A DNA stretch of 64,000 nt, taken from contig DATMXS010000095.1 of assembly GCA_035561355.1 (NCBI GenBank), positions 12,909-76,908 of the forward strand, written 5' to 3'. Shown piece by piece: positions 24,957-35,628 of the stretch. A model generated the notes under the pieces. That model saw only the letters and a program-made list of their open reading frames with translations, did no database searches and had not been told where the DNA came from. A program made the translations under genes and the position numbers. Each line of letters opens with the position of its first letter. The first letter of the stretch is position 1. Source of the DNA: DATMXS01 sp035561355. Its GTDB lineage: Bacteria; Acidobacteriota; Terriglobia; Bryobacterales; Bryobacteraceae.

Positions 24957-26247
24957 GCTCCGCCGTGATGCGCTCGCGGTCTTCCGTGCAGCTCTCGTCG
25001 CCGCCGATCCCGTCGAGGCTATCAAACGGCACGTCCACGTGGACGGAAACCGGCTGACGGCAGGGAAGCGGCGCTATGACCTGGACCGCTTTGAGAATGT
25101 GTGGGTGCTGGGCGCCGGGAAGGCCAGCGCGGCGATGGCGGCCGCCGTCGAGCGCCTGTTCGGAAAGCGGGTTCGCGGCGGCGTGGTGAACGTGAAGTAC
25201 GGGCACCTCGCGAAAGTGAAGCGGGTGGAGTTGAACGAGTGCGGCCACCCGGTGCCGGACGAAGCCGGCGTGCGCGGAGCGCAGCGCATCGCAGATATCG
25301 CGAGCGCGGCCGGCGAGCGGGATCTGGTGGTCTGCGTTATCTCGGGCGGTGCTTCCGCGCTGATGCCGGCCCCGGCCGCGCCAGTCACGCTTGCAGAGAA
25401 ACAGGCCACGACGAAGCTTTTGCTGGCCTCGGGCGCCAACATTCACGAGATCAACGCTGTCCGGAAGCACATCTCGGTATTGAAAGGTGGCCAACTGGCG
25501 CGCCTGTGCGCCCCGGCGACTGTGGTTTCCCTGCTGCTCTCCGACGTAATCGGCGACGATCTGGACGTGATCGGCTCCGGGCCGACCGCGCCGGATTCCT
25601 CCACATTCGCGAAGGCGATCGGCAACCTGGAGAAGTACGGCATTGTCGAGCGCGTGCCGAAAGCCGTTCGTGATCGATTGGAAGCGGGCCGCGAGGAAAC
25701 GCCCAAAGCCGGCGACCCCGTCTTCGATCGTGTGGAGAACGTCGTCGTGGGGAGCAACAGACTGGCAGTGGATGCGGCAGCGCGTAAGGCGCGCGAGTTG
25801 GGTTACCGCCCGCTGGTGCTCTCGACCCTGATCCAGGGTGAGACGCGCGACATCGCCCGGATGCACGCGGCCATCGCGCTGGAGGCCGCTGCGTCGAAGA
25901 CTCCAGTGAAGCCGCCCGCCTGTATCATTTCCGGTGGCGAGACCACGGTCACGATTCGCGGAGACGGGCTTGGCGGGCGCAACCAGGAGTTCGTCCTGGC
26001 GGCAGCAATCGACCTGGCGGGGACGCAGGGTATTGTGGTCCTGAGCGGTGGCACGGACGGTACGGACGGACCGACCGATGCGGCGGGCGCGATCGCCGAC
26101 GGCGCGACGTTCGAGCGCGGCCCCGACGCGCACAGCTTCCTCGACCGCAACGATTCGTATCACTACTTCGAGCGCCTGGGCGATCTGATCAAGACCGGGC
26201 CGACGAACACGAACGTGATGGACGTCCGGTTGCTACTCGTCGGATAG
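24925..26247 (+). CDS. gckA: Glycerate 2-kinase (DUF4147/MOFRL family)
   Basis: The product has 440 residues from the ATG at 24925 (MPSVNSRSLSKLRRDAL), which lies inside the end of aroK. The DUF4147 domain shows VLGAGKASAAMA (about 52), CVISGGASALMPAP (about 138), SDVIGDDLDVIGSGPTAPD (about 205). The C-terminal MOFRL domain shows ISGGETTVT, GGRNQEFVLA and LSGGTDGTDGPTDAAGA. It phosphorylates glycerate to 2-phosphoglycerate in the cytoplasm, linking sugar-acid breakdown to lower glycolysis. This fits the xylonate dehydratase and other sugar-acid enzymes in the region. The symbol is by family; some genomes use ttuD or garK. Confidence 0.9.
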   Translation: MPSVNSRSLSKLRRDALAVFRAALVAADPVEAIKRHVHVDGNRLTAGKRRYDLDRFENVWVLGAGKASAAMAAAVERLFGKRVRGGVVNVKYGHLAKVKRVELNECGHPVPDEAGVRGAQRIADIASAAGERDLVVCVISGGASALMPAPAAPVTLAEKQATTKLLLASGANIHEINAVRKHISVLKGGQLARLCAPATVVSLLLSDVIGDDLDVIGSGPTAPDSSTFAKAIGNLEKYGIVERVPKAVRDRLEAGREETPKAGDPVFDRVENVVVGSNRLAVDAAARKARELGYRPLVLSTLIQGETRDIARMHAAIALEAAASKTPVKPPACIISGGETTVTIRGDGLGGRNQEFVLAAAIDLAGTQGIVVLSGGTDGTDGPTDAAGAIADGATFERGPDAHSFLDRNDSYHYFERLGDLIKTGPTNTNVMDVRLLLVG

Positions 26248-26323
26248 TGCTGAACCGCCGAGGTCCGCATTGCGGATGCGTGATCCTGACCGCGGAATCG
26301 CCGGGCGCCGGCACAAGCCGTGC

Positions 26324-26329
26324 GATAAT
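26324..26329 (+). promoter_or_regulatory. -10-like hexamer GATAAT upstream of lepA
   Basis: GATAAT lies 26 bases before the lepA ATG, leaving a leader of about 20 bases without an evident ribosome-binding site. The assignment is tentative. Confidence 0.35.
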
Positions 26330-26355
26330 AGCAATTTACAGGCCCTTCGCACCGC

Positions 26356-28167
<1,812 letters not shown>

Positions 28168-28176
28168 TTATAGAGT

Positions 28177-28518
28177 TCAGCGAGCCCGCGCATCCCGCAC
28201 CCCTCCGATCAGCAGCATCGCTCCGGCCACGAGCGGGGGCGCGCACATCAGCGAGAACAGCAGGATGGCCTGGAGCGCATCAAACCTCCGGATCCACATC
28301 GGCGTAAACATCGCCAGGGCTGCGAGCCCTTCGAGCAGAAGAAGCCCGCCGCCGATGACTGGCCACTTCCAGGCAAGCGCCACGCCGCCTCCCATCAGGA
28401 GCAGGAAAAGGAGGGCCTGCCCGAAGTGTCCGGAGCCGAGCGACTCCGCTCCTTCGAAGAAGATCCACATGGCCGCCCAAAGGCCAGCCAGCACCAGAGC
28501 AATACGATTCGATCTCAT
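28177..28518 (-). CDS. Small multi-pass membrane protein of unknown function
   Basis: The product has 113 residues with about four hydrophobic segments (residues 7-20, 32-48, 51-68, 82-103) and short charged ends. No family is recognised. It is convergent with lepA (nine bases between stops) and divergent from the M2 peptidase gene. The ATG at 28518 is preceded by CAGAAT nine bases upstream, an imperfect -10. Confidence 0.6.
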   Translation of the reverse strand: MRSNRIALVLAGLWAAMWIFFEGAESLGSGHFGQALLFLLLMGGGVALAWKWPVIGGGLLLLEGLAALAMFTPMWIRRFDALQAILLFSLMCAPPLVAGAMLLIGGVRDARAR

Positions 28519-28640
28519 ATCGGTTCAATTCTGCGATGGAAATGTGATGAAGGAGCTTCGTTTGCCTTTCGGAAAAGCTTCCGAAGTTCTTCGCGCATGC
28601 GGAACCGAATGATAACAAGCCGAATCCGGCTGCTCCGCGC

Positions 28641-28646
28641 TATTCT
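28641..28646 (+). promoter_or_regulatory. -10-like hexamer TATTCT for the M2 peptidase gene
   Basis: TATTCT ends six bases before the ATG at 28653, so a transcript would begin essentially at the start codon. No ribosome-binding site is present in that space. Confidence 0.35.
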
Positions 28647-28652
28647 CGCAAT

Positions 28653-30452
28653 ATGAGATTTGCAGTCCTGGCGCTTGCCTTTGCGGCAACGCTTCCCGCC
28701 CAGACCCGGCCATCGGCCGTCCCCACGATCGCGGAGGCCAAGGCGTTTATCGAGAATGCCGAACGCACCCTGCTCGATCTCTCCACGGAGACCAGCCGCG
28801 CGCAGTGGGTCCAATCTACGTACATCACCGAGGATACGGAGATTCTGGCAGCGCTGGCTAGCGAGCGCTCGATCCGGGCCGGCGTGGACTTCGCGAAGGC
28901 AGCGGTACGTTTCGATAAGCTGAATCTCCCGCCTGAGTTGCGCCGCAAGTTCAACCTGCTGAAGCTCTCCATGACGATGCCGACCCCGGCCGACCCGAAG
29001 GAGGCCGCCGAACTGACCAGGCTCGCGGCCGGTATGGAAGGCGTGTACGGGCGCGGCAAGTACTGCCCCGGTGACGACCAGTCCAAGTGCCTGGACCTTC
29101 AGGAGATCACGCGCATCCTGGCAACAAATCGCGATCCTAAACAGCTTCTGGAGGTCTGGCGCGGCTGGCACGAAATCGCGAAACCGATCCGGAAGGACTA
29201 CACGCGGTTCATCGAGCTTTCGAACAAGGGCACGCGTGAACTGGGTTTCCCGAACACGGGCGCGATGTGGCGTTCGAAGTACGACATGCCGCCGGACGCC
29301 TTCGCCAAAGAGGTGGACCGCCTGTGGGAGCAGGTGAAGCCGCTGTACGTCTCGCTACACAGCTACGTGCGCTGGAACCTGAGGGAAAAGTATGGGGCCG
29401 ACGTGGTGCCGGAGCGCGGTCCGATCCCGGCGCACCTGCTGGGGAACATGTGGGCGCAGGAATGGTCCAACATCTACGACGTCGTCGCGCCCAAGGACGC
29501 CGACGCCGGCTTCGACCTGACTGAAGCGCTCAAAAAGCGCAACACGGATGCGCTCCAGATGGTGCGGTACGGCGAGGGCTTTTTCACCTCGCTCGGCTTC
29601 GCACCGCTTCCGAAAACCTTTTGGGAGCGCTCGATGTTTGTGAAGCCTCGCGACCGCGAGGTGGTGTGTCACGCGAGCGCCTGGGATGTGGACAACGTCG
29701 ATGACCTGCGCCTGAAAATGTGCATCGACATCACGGCGGAGGACTTCTCCACCGTTCACCACGAGCTCGGGCACAACGTCTACCAGCGCGCCTACAACCA
29801 ACTGCCGTTCCTGTTCCGCGACAGCGCCAATGACGGCTTCCATGAGGCGATCGGCGACGCGGTGGCACTCTCGATCAACCCGCAGTACCTGGTGAAGCTC
29901 GGGCTCATCGAGAAGGCTCCGGACCCATCGAAGGACATAGGCCTGCTGCTGCGCCGCGCACTGGACAAAGTCGCATTTCTTCCATTCGGCCTGCTGATCG
30001 ACCAGTGGCGTTGGAAAGTGTTCACCGGAGAGATCACGCCGGAGCAGTACAACAAGGCGTGGTGGGACCTCCGGCTGAAGTACCAGGGCGTCGCTCCGGC
30101 GGGCCAGAGGGGAGAGGAGTACTTCGACCCGGGCGCGAAGTATCACGTGCCGGCAAACGTGCCGTACACGCGTTACTTCCTGGCGCACATTCTCCAGTTA
30201 CAGTTCCACCGCTCGCTCGCTCAGGCGGCGGGGTGCAAGGATCCGCTGAACCGCTGTTCCATCTACGACAACAAGGAAGCCGGCAAGCGGCTGATCGACA
30301 TGCTCGAGATGGGCGCCAGCCGCCCGTGGCAGGACGCGCTTCAGGCACTGACGGGCCAGCGCGAGATGGACGCGACCGCGATCCGGGATTACTTTGCGCC
30401 GCTTCAAAAATGGCTGGACGAGCAAAACAAGAGGAAGCCGGTGGGGTGGTAG
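28653..30452 (+). CDS. M2-family metallopeptidase (angiotensin-converting-enzyme homologue), secreted
   Basis: The product has 599 residues. Signal peptide MRFAVLALAFAATLPAQ is followed by the all-helical M2 fold. The zinc site is HHELGHNVYQ (HEXXH at 370-374) with the third ligand Glu in GFHEAIGDAVA about 24 residues later. Further M2 hallmarks are GFPNTGAMWRSKYDMP, SAWDVDN, the YNQLPFLFRD segment and the C-terminal PYTRYFLAHILQLQFHRSL. The family removes C-terminal dipeptides. It is single-domain, like known bacterial ACE homologues from Xanthomonas. It probably works in the periplasm on peptides; it stands alone transcriptionally. Confidence 0.93.
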   Translation: MRFAVLALAFAATLPAQTRPSAVPTIAEAKAFIENAERTLLDLSTETSRAQWVQSTYITEDTEILAALASERSIRAGVDFAKAAVRFDKLNLPPELRRKFNLLKLSMTMPTPADPKEAAELTRLAAGMEGVYGRGKYCPGDDQSKCLDLQEITRILATNRDPKQLLEVWRGWHEIAKPIRKDYTRFIELSNKGTRELGFPNTGAMWRSKYDMPPDAFAKEVDRLWEQVKPLYVSLHSYVRWNLREKYGADVVPERGPIPAHLLGNMWAQEWSNIYDVVAPKDADAGFDLTEALKKRNTDALQMVRYGEGFFTSLGFAPLPKTFWERSMFVKPRDREVVCHASAWDVDNVDDLRLKMCIDITAEDFSTVHHELGHNVYQRAYNQLPFLFRDSANDGFHEAIGDAVALSINPQYLVKLGLIEKAPDPSKDIGLLLRRALDKVAFLPFGLLIDQWRWKVFTGEITPEQYNKAWWDLRLKYQGVAPAGQRGEEYFDPGAKYHVPANVPYTRYFLAHILQLQFHRSLAQAAGCKDPLNRCSIYDNKEAGKRLIDMLEMGASRPWQDALQALTGQREMDATAIRDYFAPLQKWLDEQNKRKPVGW

Positions 30453-30525
30453 GAAGGAATCCGATGCGTACAGCGCAGGCCCGCGTGAAGGGGGCCTGCG
30501 CGAAGTCAGCCTAATCTGGAACGGT

Positions 30526-30912
30526 TCAGTCGACAGGACCTTCGAGCGCCACCACAAGCATCTTTCCCCGCACGGCCTGAACGCGAACACGTGCTTCTGC
30601 GGGGATCGATGCTCCGGCCGCCGCTTCGGCCATCCACATCTCGCCCCGCACTCGCACGTAGCCCTCTGGCGCGATGTCTTCCACCGCGGTGCCGCGCTCG
30701 CCAATCAGGTGCGCCGGACCCGGTTTCCAGCGAGCCTCGTAGCTTCTCTTGAGGACCGGATACAGCAGGAAGTCTTTGGCGACGTACAGACCGAAAAGCA
30801 GCCAGGCGATCCAATCATCGAGTCCAAGCCAGCGGCGAAGCAGGTATAACGCCGCGCCGGCGGCGATCCAGCCCGGGATTTGGAAGAGCGAGTATCGCGT
30901 AAACGTGGTCAC
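30526..30912 (-). CDS. NfeD-like membrane protein with C-terminal OB fold
   Basis: The product has 128 residues from a GTG at 30912 (VTTFTRYSLFQIPGW). Two hydrophobic segments (about 10-28 and 35-52) are followed by a beta-rich domain (LIGERGTAVEDIAPEGYVRV to KMLVVALE) resembling the NfeD OB fold. A TACAAT hexamer nine bases upstream supports this start over longer open frames. NfeD proteins usually pair with a membrane protease or flotillin; neither is adjacent, though ilvD-like and M2 peptidase genes flank it. A role in membrane quality control is by family only. Confidence 0.7.
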   Translation of the reverse strand: MTTFTRYSLFQIPGWIAAGAALYLLRRWLGLDDWIAWLLFGLYVAKDFLLYPVLKRSYEARWKPGPAHLIGERGTAVEDIAPEGYVRVRGEMWMAEAAAGASIPAEARVRVQAVRGKMLVVALEGPVD

Positions 30913-30921
30913 GCGTGCGCC

Positions 30922-30927
30922 ATTGTA
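30922..30927 (-). promoter_or_regulatory. -10-like hexamer TACAAT for the NfeD-like gene
   Basis: TACAAT on the minus strand is followed by nine bases and the GTG at 30912. It decides the start choice and implies a leaderless mRNA. Confidence 0.45.
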
Positions 30928-30950
30928 ATGCTCTCGCGCCGGCTGGGAAG

Positions 30951-32918
30951 CTATCCCTGTAGCGCCTTCTTCCCGGCGTCCAGGGTCCGGACGATCGCCT
31001 CGACGTCGAATACGCATCCGGCCCAGGACCCGCCACCCACGTCCTGAAGAGCCGCCCACAGGCGAGTCTCGGGAGCGAGTGCGGGATCAGGCGCGAGCGC
31101 CGGGTGCTGCGAGCGCCCGGCGAGCACGCGCGCGGCTTCCTCGCGCGGCAGTCGCACACCGTTCTTGCCCACGAAGTTCACCGTGCCTTCCAAGCGGTTG
31201 CGGTCCACGACGATCTCGACAAGATCGCCGTCGCGGAGCTTACCGATCGGTCCGCCGGCGAGCGCCTCAGGCGAAACGTGGCCGATGCAGGCTCCCGTCG
31301 ATACACCGCTGAAGCGCGCGTCCGTGATAACCGCGATCTGCTTGCCGAACGCCAGGTGCTTGAGCGCGCTTGTGATCTGGTAAATCTCCTCCATGCCCGA
31401 GCCCATTGGCCCTCGGCCCGCGAGGACGAGCACGTCGCCCGCCTGAAGGGTGCCGTCCTTGATGGCAGTGATGGCGGCTTTCTCGGTGGTGTACACACGT
31501 GCGGGGCCGACCTTGCGGTAGACGCCGTCAGCATCCACGACGCTCGGATCAATCGCGGTGCTCTTGATCACGGAGCCCTCGGGTGCGAGGTTGCCCTTGG
31601 GGAACGTAACTGTGGACGTCAGGCCACGCTTGCGGGCCGCATCGGGAGACATGATTACCACGTCGGGGTCGATGCCTTCACGCTCGCTCACGAGCTTGCG
31701 AAGTGTGGCGCGGCGCTCGGATGCCTCCCACCAGTCCAGCATTTCTCCCAAAGTTGCGCCGGACGCGGTGAGCGCTTCCAACCTCAGCAGCCCGGCCCTC
31801 CGCAGGTGCAGCATGACTTCGGGAACGCCGCCCGCCATGAACACAACAACGGTGGGGAACGGACCATTCGGGAGCGAATCGACCAGGCGCGGCACCTGGC
31901 GGTTCACGGTAGCCCAGTCGTCCACGGTGGGGCGGCGGAGTCCGGCCGAGTAGGCGATGGCCGGCGTGTGAAGAATGAGGTTGGTGGAGCCGCCAAACGC
32001 AGCGTGCGTCACCATTGCATTGTGAATGGACGCTTCGCTGAGGACGCCATTCATGGTGAGTCCGCGCTCTTCGAGAGCGAGAACGGCACGCGCGGAGCGA
32101 CGCGCCATGTCCTTCCAGATCGCATGCCCGGAAGGCGAGAGAGCGGAGTGCGTCAGGGAAAGCCCGAGAGCTTCGCCGACAACTTGCGACGTGGCTGCCG
32201 TTCCGAGGAACTGGCAGCCGCCGCCGGGCGAGCCGCACGCGTGGCAGCCGACATCCGAGGCGTAGTCCAGAGTGATGGCGCCGTGTGCGTACCGTGCGCC
32301 GATGGATTGCACCGCGCCCAGATCCTCACCTTGCTCGGGCATCAGCGTCACGCCGCCGGGCACGAGCACGCAGGGCAGGTCGCGCATGGACGCCAGGGCC
32401 ATCATCATGGCGGGCAGGCCCTTATCGCAGGTGGCGATCCCGACAACGCCCCGCCGGGTGGGCAGCGAGCGAATCAGCCGGCGGAACACGTTCGCGGCAT
32501 CATTGCGATATGGCAGGCTGTCGAACATGCCGGGCGTGCCTTGGGTGCGGCCGTCGCAGGGATCGGTGCATGCGCCGGCGAACGGCACTGCGCCGAGCGA
32601 TTTCAACTCGCAGGCCGCCGCCTCCACGAGCAGTCCGACCTCCCAGTGGCCCGTGTGGTACCCAAGCGCGATGGGCGTGCCGTCGGGTGCGCGGAGGCCG
32701 CCGTGTGTGGACAGGATCAGGATCTCGCGGCTGCCCATCGCGTCCGGGCTCCAGCCCATGCCGGCATTCTGGGTCCAGCCGAAGATGTCGCCCGAGGGGC
32801 GCTGGACGAGCATTTCACCAGTGAGCGGCAGAGAGCCGGAGGGGCCGGCCCCTTTCGCGCGGACATCGAAGAGCGAGGCGTCGCGCGAATCCAGGATCGA
32901 ATCGAGCGGTACGGGCAT
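30951..32918 (-). CDS. D-xylonate dehydratase, YjhG/YagF type (IlvD/Edd family)
   Basis: The product has 655 residues, the exact size of the E. coli YjhG/YagF enzymes and longer than IlvD (about 560). Fe-S cysteine motifs of the family are present: CTDPCDGRTQGTPGM (about 118), GIATCDKGLPAMMMA (about 162) and GCHACGSPGGGCQFLGTAATSQ (about 226). DARFSGVSTGACIGHVSPEA near residue 560 is the C-terminal signature. It converts D-xylonate to 2-keto-3-deoxy-D-xylonate in the cytoplasm. The other genes of that route (aldolase, dehydrogenases) are not adjacent, but xylA and a glycerate kinase occur in the window. Confidence 0.9.
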   Translation of the reverse strand: MPVPLDSILDSRDASLFDVRAKGAGPSGSLPLTGEMLVQRPSGDIFGWTQNAGMGWSPDAMGSREILILSTHGGLRAPDGTPIALGYHTGHWEVGLLVEAAACELKSLGAVPFAGACTDPCDGRTQGTPGMFDSLPYRNDAANVFRRLIRSLPTRRGVVGIATCDKGLPAMMMALASMRDLPCVLVPGGVTLMPEQGEDLGAVQSIGARYAHGAITLDYASDVGCHACGSPGGGCQFLGTAATSQVVGEALGLSLTHSALSPSGHAIWKDMARRSARAVLALEERGLTMNGVLSEASIHNAMVTHAAFGGSTNLILHTPAIAYSAGLRRPTVDDWATVNRQVPRLVDSLPNGPFPTVVVFMAGGVPEVMLHLRRAGLLRLEALTASGATLGEMLDWWEASERRATLRKLVSEREGIDPDVVIMSPDAARKRGLTSTVTFPKGNLAPEGSVIKSTAIDPSVVDADGVYRKVGPARVYTTEKAAITAIKDGTLQAGDVLVLAGRGPMGSGMEEIYQITSALKHLAFGKQIAVITDARFSGVSTGACIGHVSPEALAGGPIGKLRDGDLVEIVVDRNRLEGTVNFVGKNGVRLPREEAARVLAGRSQHPALAPDPALAPETRLWAALQDVGGGSWAGCVFDVEAIVRTLDAGKKALQG

Positions 32919-32927
32919 AACGTTCAG

Positions 32928-32933
32928 ACTATC
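32928..32933 (-). promoter_or_regulatory. -10-like hexamer GATAGT for the xylonate dehydratase gene
   Basis: GATAGT is followed by nine bases and the ATG at 32918. It is weaker than the TACAAT examples but at the same distance. Confidence 0.35.
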
Positions 32934-33021
32934 AGCGCCGGAGCGGCAATGCCGCTACAATCAGGATAAGTGTCATTCAGGGCAGTGTGTTGTATGCGTG
33001 GCACTTCATCGCCCCTTTTAG

Positions 33022-33531
33022 GTGGAACCAGCCTTGGCGCCGCGAGCTCTTACAGCCGTTTACCCGGGGTCGTTCGACCCGATCACGAACGGCCATCTGG
33101 ACCTGATCGATCGCGCGGCGAAGTTGTGCGACCGGCTGATCATCACGGTTCTCCGCAACGAGCAGAAGCAGCCGCTGTTCAATGTCGAGGAACGGATGGA
33201 CATGCTGCGCGAAGTGGTGCAGGGATATCCGAATGTCGAGGTGGATTCGTTCGACGGCCTTCTAGTGGGATACGCGCAGGCTAAGGGAGCGCGCGTGGTT
33301 GTGCGCGGCATTCGGGCGATTTCGGATTACGAGTACGAGCTACAGATGGCGCTCATGAATCGGCGGCTTTCGCCCGATATCGAGACCGTGTTCCTGATGG
33401 CCGGCGAAGCGTACTCGTTCATCAGTTCCAGGCTTGTGAAGGAAGTGATCCGCCTGGGGGGCAATATTTCCGGACTCGTGCCGGAGCCGGTTGTAGCGCG
33501 GCTCGAAGCACGCGTTTTGAGGGGCGTTTAA
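33022..33531 (+). CDS. coaD: Phosphopantetheine adenylyltransferase
   Basis: The product has 169 residues. The start is GTG at 33022; a TTG four codons later is an alternative. Family motifs: YPGSFDPITNGHLDLIDRA (nucleotidyltransferase HIGH-type TNGH), RGIRAISDYEYELQMALMNR, and SSRLVKEVIRLGGNISGLVP (SSR nucleotide loop). It makes dephospho-CoA in CoA synthesis. It is the first gene of a likely operon with an aminotransferase (11-base gap) and manA. A TACAAT hexamer lies farther upstream at about 32955. Confidence 0.95.
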   Translation: MEPALAPRALTAVYPGSFDPITNGHLDLIDRAAKLCDRLIITVLRNEQKQPLFNVEERMDMLREVVQGYPNVEVDSFDGLLVGYAQAKGARVVVRGIRAISDYEYELQMALMNRRLSPDIETVFLMAGEAYSFISSRLVKEVIRLGGNISGLVPEPVVARLEARVLRGV

Positions 33532-33542
33532 AAGACAACGTG

Positions 33543-34733
33543 ATGCAGGATACGGGAACACTCGCCGAAAGACTATCGAGAATCAGCGTTTCAGCGACCA
33601 TGCGGGTCGCCTCGGAAGCGGATCGCATGCGGAGGCAGGGAATCGACGTGGTCGATTTCGGCGCCGGCGAGCCGGACTTTCCTACCCCGGACAACGTAAA
33701 GCAAGCAGCCGTCCGCGCGATCGAGAACAACTTCACGAAGTACACCTCATCGGCGGGAACGCCCGAATTGCGCGAAGCGGTGTGCCGGCGGCATGCGGCC
33801 GATTTCGGCACGGCATACACACCCGCGGAATGCGCCATTTCGGTAGGCGGCAAGCACGCGATTTTCAATCTCACGCAAATTCTGCTCGAGGACGGCGACG
33901 AGGCGATCATCCCGGTCCCCTACTGGGTAACGTACAAGGACGTTGTCCACTACGCCGGAGCACGGTGTGCGTTCGTCGAAACGGACGAACAGGAAGGGTT
34001 CGCGCTCACGGCCGCGATGGTGGAGCGGGCGGTGACGCCCAAGACGAAGCTGATCATCCTGAACTCGCCGAACAACCCGGCGGGGTCCGTGCTCGATCCC
34101 GAGGAGTTTGCGCGGATCGTGCACCTCGCGGCGAAGCGCGGCATCTGGGTCATGACCGACGAGTGTTACTGCCACTTCCTGTACGACAGCAAGCCCTACT
34201 CGGCCGCTGCGCTGCCGGGCGTAAAGAACACGGTTCTGGTTGCCGGCTCGCTTTCGAAGACCTACGCCATGACCGGCTGGCGTATCGGGTTCACGCTCGC
34301 GCCGGAGCCGATCGCTTCTGCGATCGTGAAGCTGCAGAGCCACTCGACTTCGAACCCGACCTCCATCGCCCAGAAGGCCGCATTCGAAGCGCTGGCAGGC
34401 CCGCAGGACTCGGTAGACGTTATGCTCGCCGAGTACCGCCGCCGCCGCGCGTTCGTTTTGGAACGGCTGCGGGGGATTCCGGGCCTCACGTGCGCCGAGC
34501 CGCGCGGAGCCTTCTATGCGTACCCGAACATCGGGTCCGTGCTGCGGCCGGACGGGGTTCAGGACACGCTGCAGTTTGCGGAGAGGCTGTTGGGCAAGGA
34601 GCACGTCGCGGTAGTGCCCGGCGAGGCCTTCGGGACGGATCGCCACGTACGCATCTCTTACGCGACCTCCATGGCCGAACTTGAACGTGGCCTGGAGCGG
34701 CTCCATAACTTTGTGGTCCACTTGAGCCGATGA
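33543..34733 (+). CDS. Class I pyridoxal-phosphate aminotransferase (aspartate/aromatic type)
   Basis: The product has 396 residues from the ATG at 33543 (a GTG one codon earlier is possible). Fold-type I motifs: DFGAGEPDFPTPD (about 36), LNSPNNPAGSVLDPEE (substrate and PLP Asn), TDECYCHFLYD (PLP Asp and Tyr) and SLSKTYAMTGWRIGF, with the PLP Lys at about residue 239. The C-terminal Arg for the alpha-carboxylate lies in HVRISYA. It resembles the Thermus-type aspartate/prephenate aminotransferases (subgroup I-gamma), close to aroK function. Its stop overlaps the start of manA by four bases. Confidence 0.9.
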   Translation: MQDTGTLAERLSRISVSATMRVASEADRMRRQGIDVVDFGAGEPDFPTPDNVKQAAVRAIENNFTKYTSSAGTPELREAVCRRHAADFGTAYTPAECAISVGGKHAIFNLTQILLEDGDEAIIPVPYWVTYKDVVHYAGARCAFVETDEQEGFALTAAMVERAVTPKTKLIILNSPNNPAGSVLDPEEFARIVHLAAKRGIWVMTDECYCHFLYDSKPYSAAALPGVKNTVLVAGSLSKTYAMTGWRIGFTLAPEPIASAIVKLQSHSTSNPTSIAQKAAFEALAGPQDSVDVMLAEYRRRRAFVLERLRGIPGLTCAEPRGAFYAYPNIGSVLRPDGVQDTLQFAERLLGKEHVAVVPGEAFGTDRHVRISYATSMAELERGLERLHNFVVHLSR

Positions 34734-35623
34734 GATCTTTCCGGCTGCTGCCCTCCTTGAGGGAAAAGGTGTGGGGCACTACGCGGCTTGGCCCCTGGTT
34801 CCCTGACACTGATGCGCCGGTCGGAGAAGTGTGGTTCACGTTCGATGAGAACCTCACCGACCTGGGCCCAAGCTTAGCCGAGTTGATGCGGACGCATGGA
34901 GAGGACCTGATGGGCGCGGGGCGCGGCGGCGGGCCGTTCCCGATTTTGACGAAATTCCTGTTTACTGCGGAGCGGCTTTCCATCCAGGTTCACCCGGAGG
35001 ACGAGTACGCACGTGCGCATCACAACTCTCCGGGCAAGACGGAGATGTGGTTCGTCTTGCGGGCGGAGCCCGGGGCGTCAATCGCGGTCGGGTTCAAGGA
35101 ACAGTTCGCACCAGCGGTGGTTCGGGCAGCGGCGCTCGATGGCGCGATTGAGGAACTCGTCCGATGGGTCCCCGTCGCCGCAGGCGACACGATCTTCTGC
35201 CCAGCCGGAACGGTACATGCCATCGGCGCAGGCCTTGCGGTGTGTGAGATCCAGCAAAATTCTGACATCACGTATCGGCTCTACGATTACGGACGGCCCC
35301 GCGAACTGCACCTGGACGAATCGATGGCAGTCGCTGATCTCGGCCCGCATCCTGGAGTAACACCGCCGCTCTCGGCCGCGCCCGGTCGGCAACTCCTGGC
35401 GTTGTGCGACTACTTCGCGACCGAGTTAGTGGAAGTGCGCGCGCCTGTGGAATACGCGCCTGAAGCCGCGCGAATGCACATCCTGATGGTCATCCAGGGC
35501 ACAGGAACGCTGGACGGAAAAGAGTTGGAGGCCGGCCAGACCTGGATCGTCCCTGCGTCCGCGCCGGGGTTCCGCGTCGAACCCGCGGGGACACTCAGTT
35601 TCCTGCGTACGTTCGTGCCGTAG
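34730..35623 (+). CDS. manA: Class I (zinc) mannose-6-phosphate isomerase
   Basis: The product has 297 residues, the short bacterial form. The opening LLPSLREKVWGTTRL is typical. Zinc ligands are in SIQVHPEDEYARAHH (Gln, His, around residue 85) and PGKTEMWFVL (Glu), with a further His in GTVHAIGAGL. The last domain is a cupin (HILMVIQGTGTLDG). It interconverts mannose-6-phosphate and fructose-6-phosphate. ATGA overlap with the aminotransferase stop indicates translational coupling. Confidence 0.92.
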   Translation: MRSFRLLPSLREKVWGTTRLGPWFPDTDAPVGEVWFTFDENLTDLGPSLAELMRTHGEDLMGAGRGGGPFPILTKFLFTAERLSIQVHPEDEYARAHHNSPGKTEMWFVLRAEPGASIAVGFKEQFAPAVVRAAALDGAIEELVRWVPVAAGDTIFCPAGTVHAIGAGLAVCEIQQNSDITYRLYDYGRPRELHLDESMAVADLGPHPGVTPPLSAAPGRQLLALCDYFATELVEVRAPVEYAPEAARMHILMVIQGTGTLDGKELEAGQTWIVPASAPGFRVEPAGTLSFLRTFVP

Positions 35624-35628
35624 GGCAG

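Noticed and set aside
31104..32969. Open frame of 621 codons on the plus strand opposite the xylonate dehydratase
   Set aside because: GC-rich antisense shadow of a strongly conserved enzyme; the translation is His/Arg/Ala-rich without domains.
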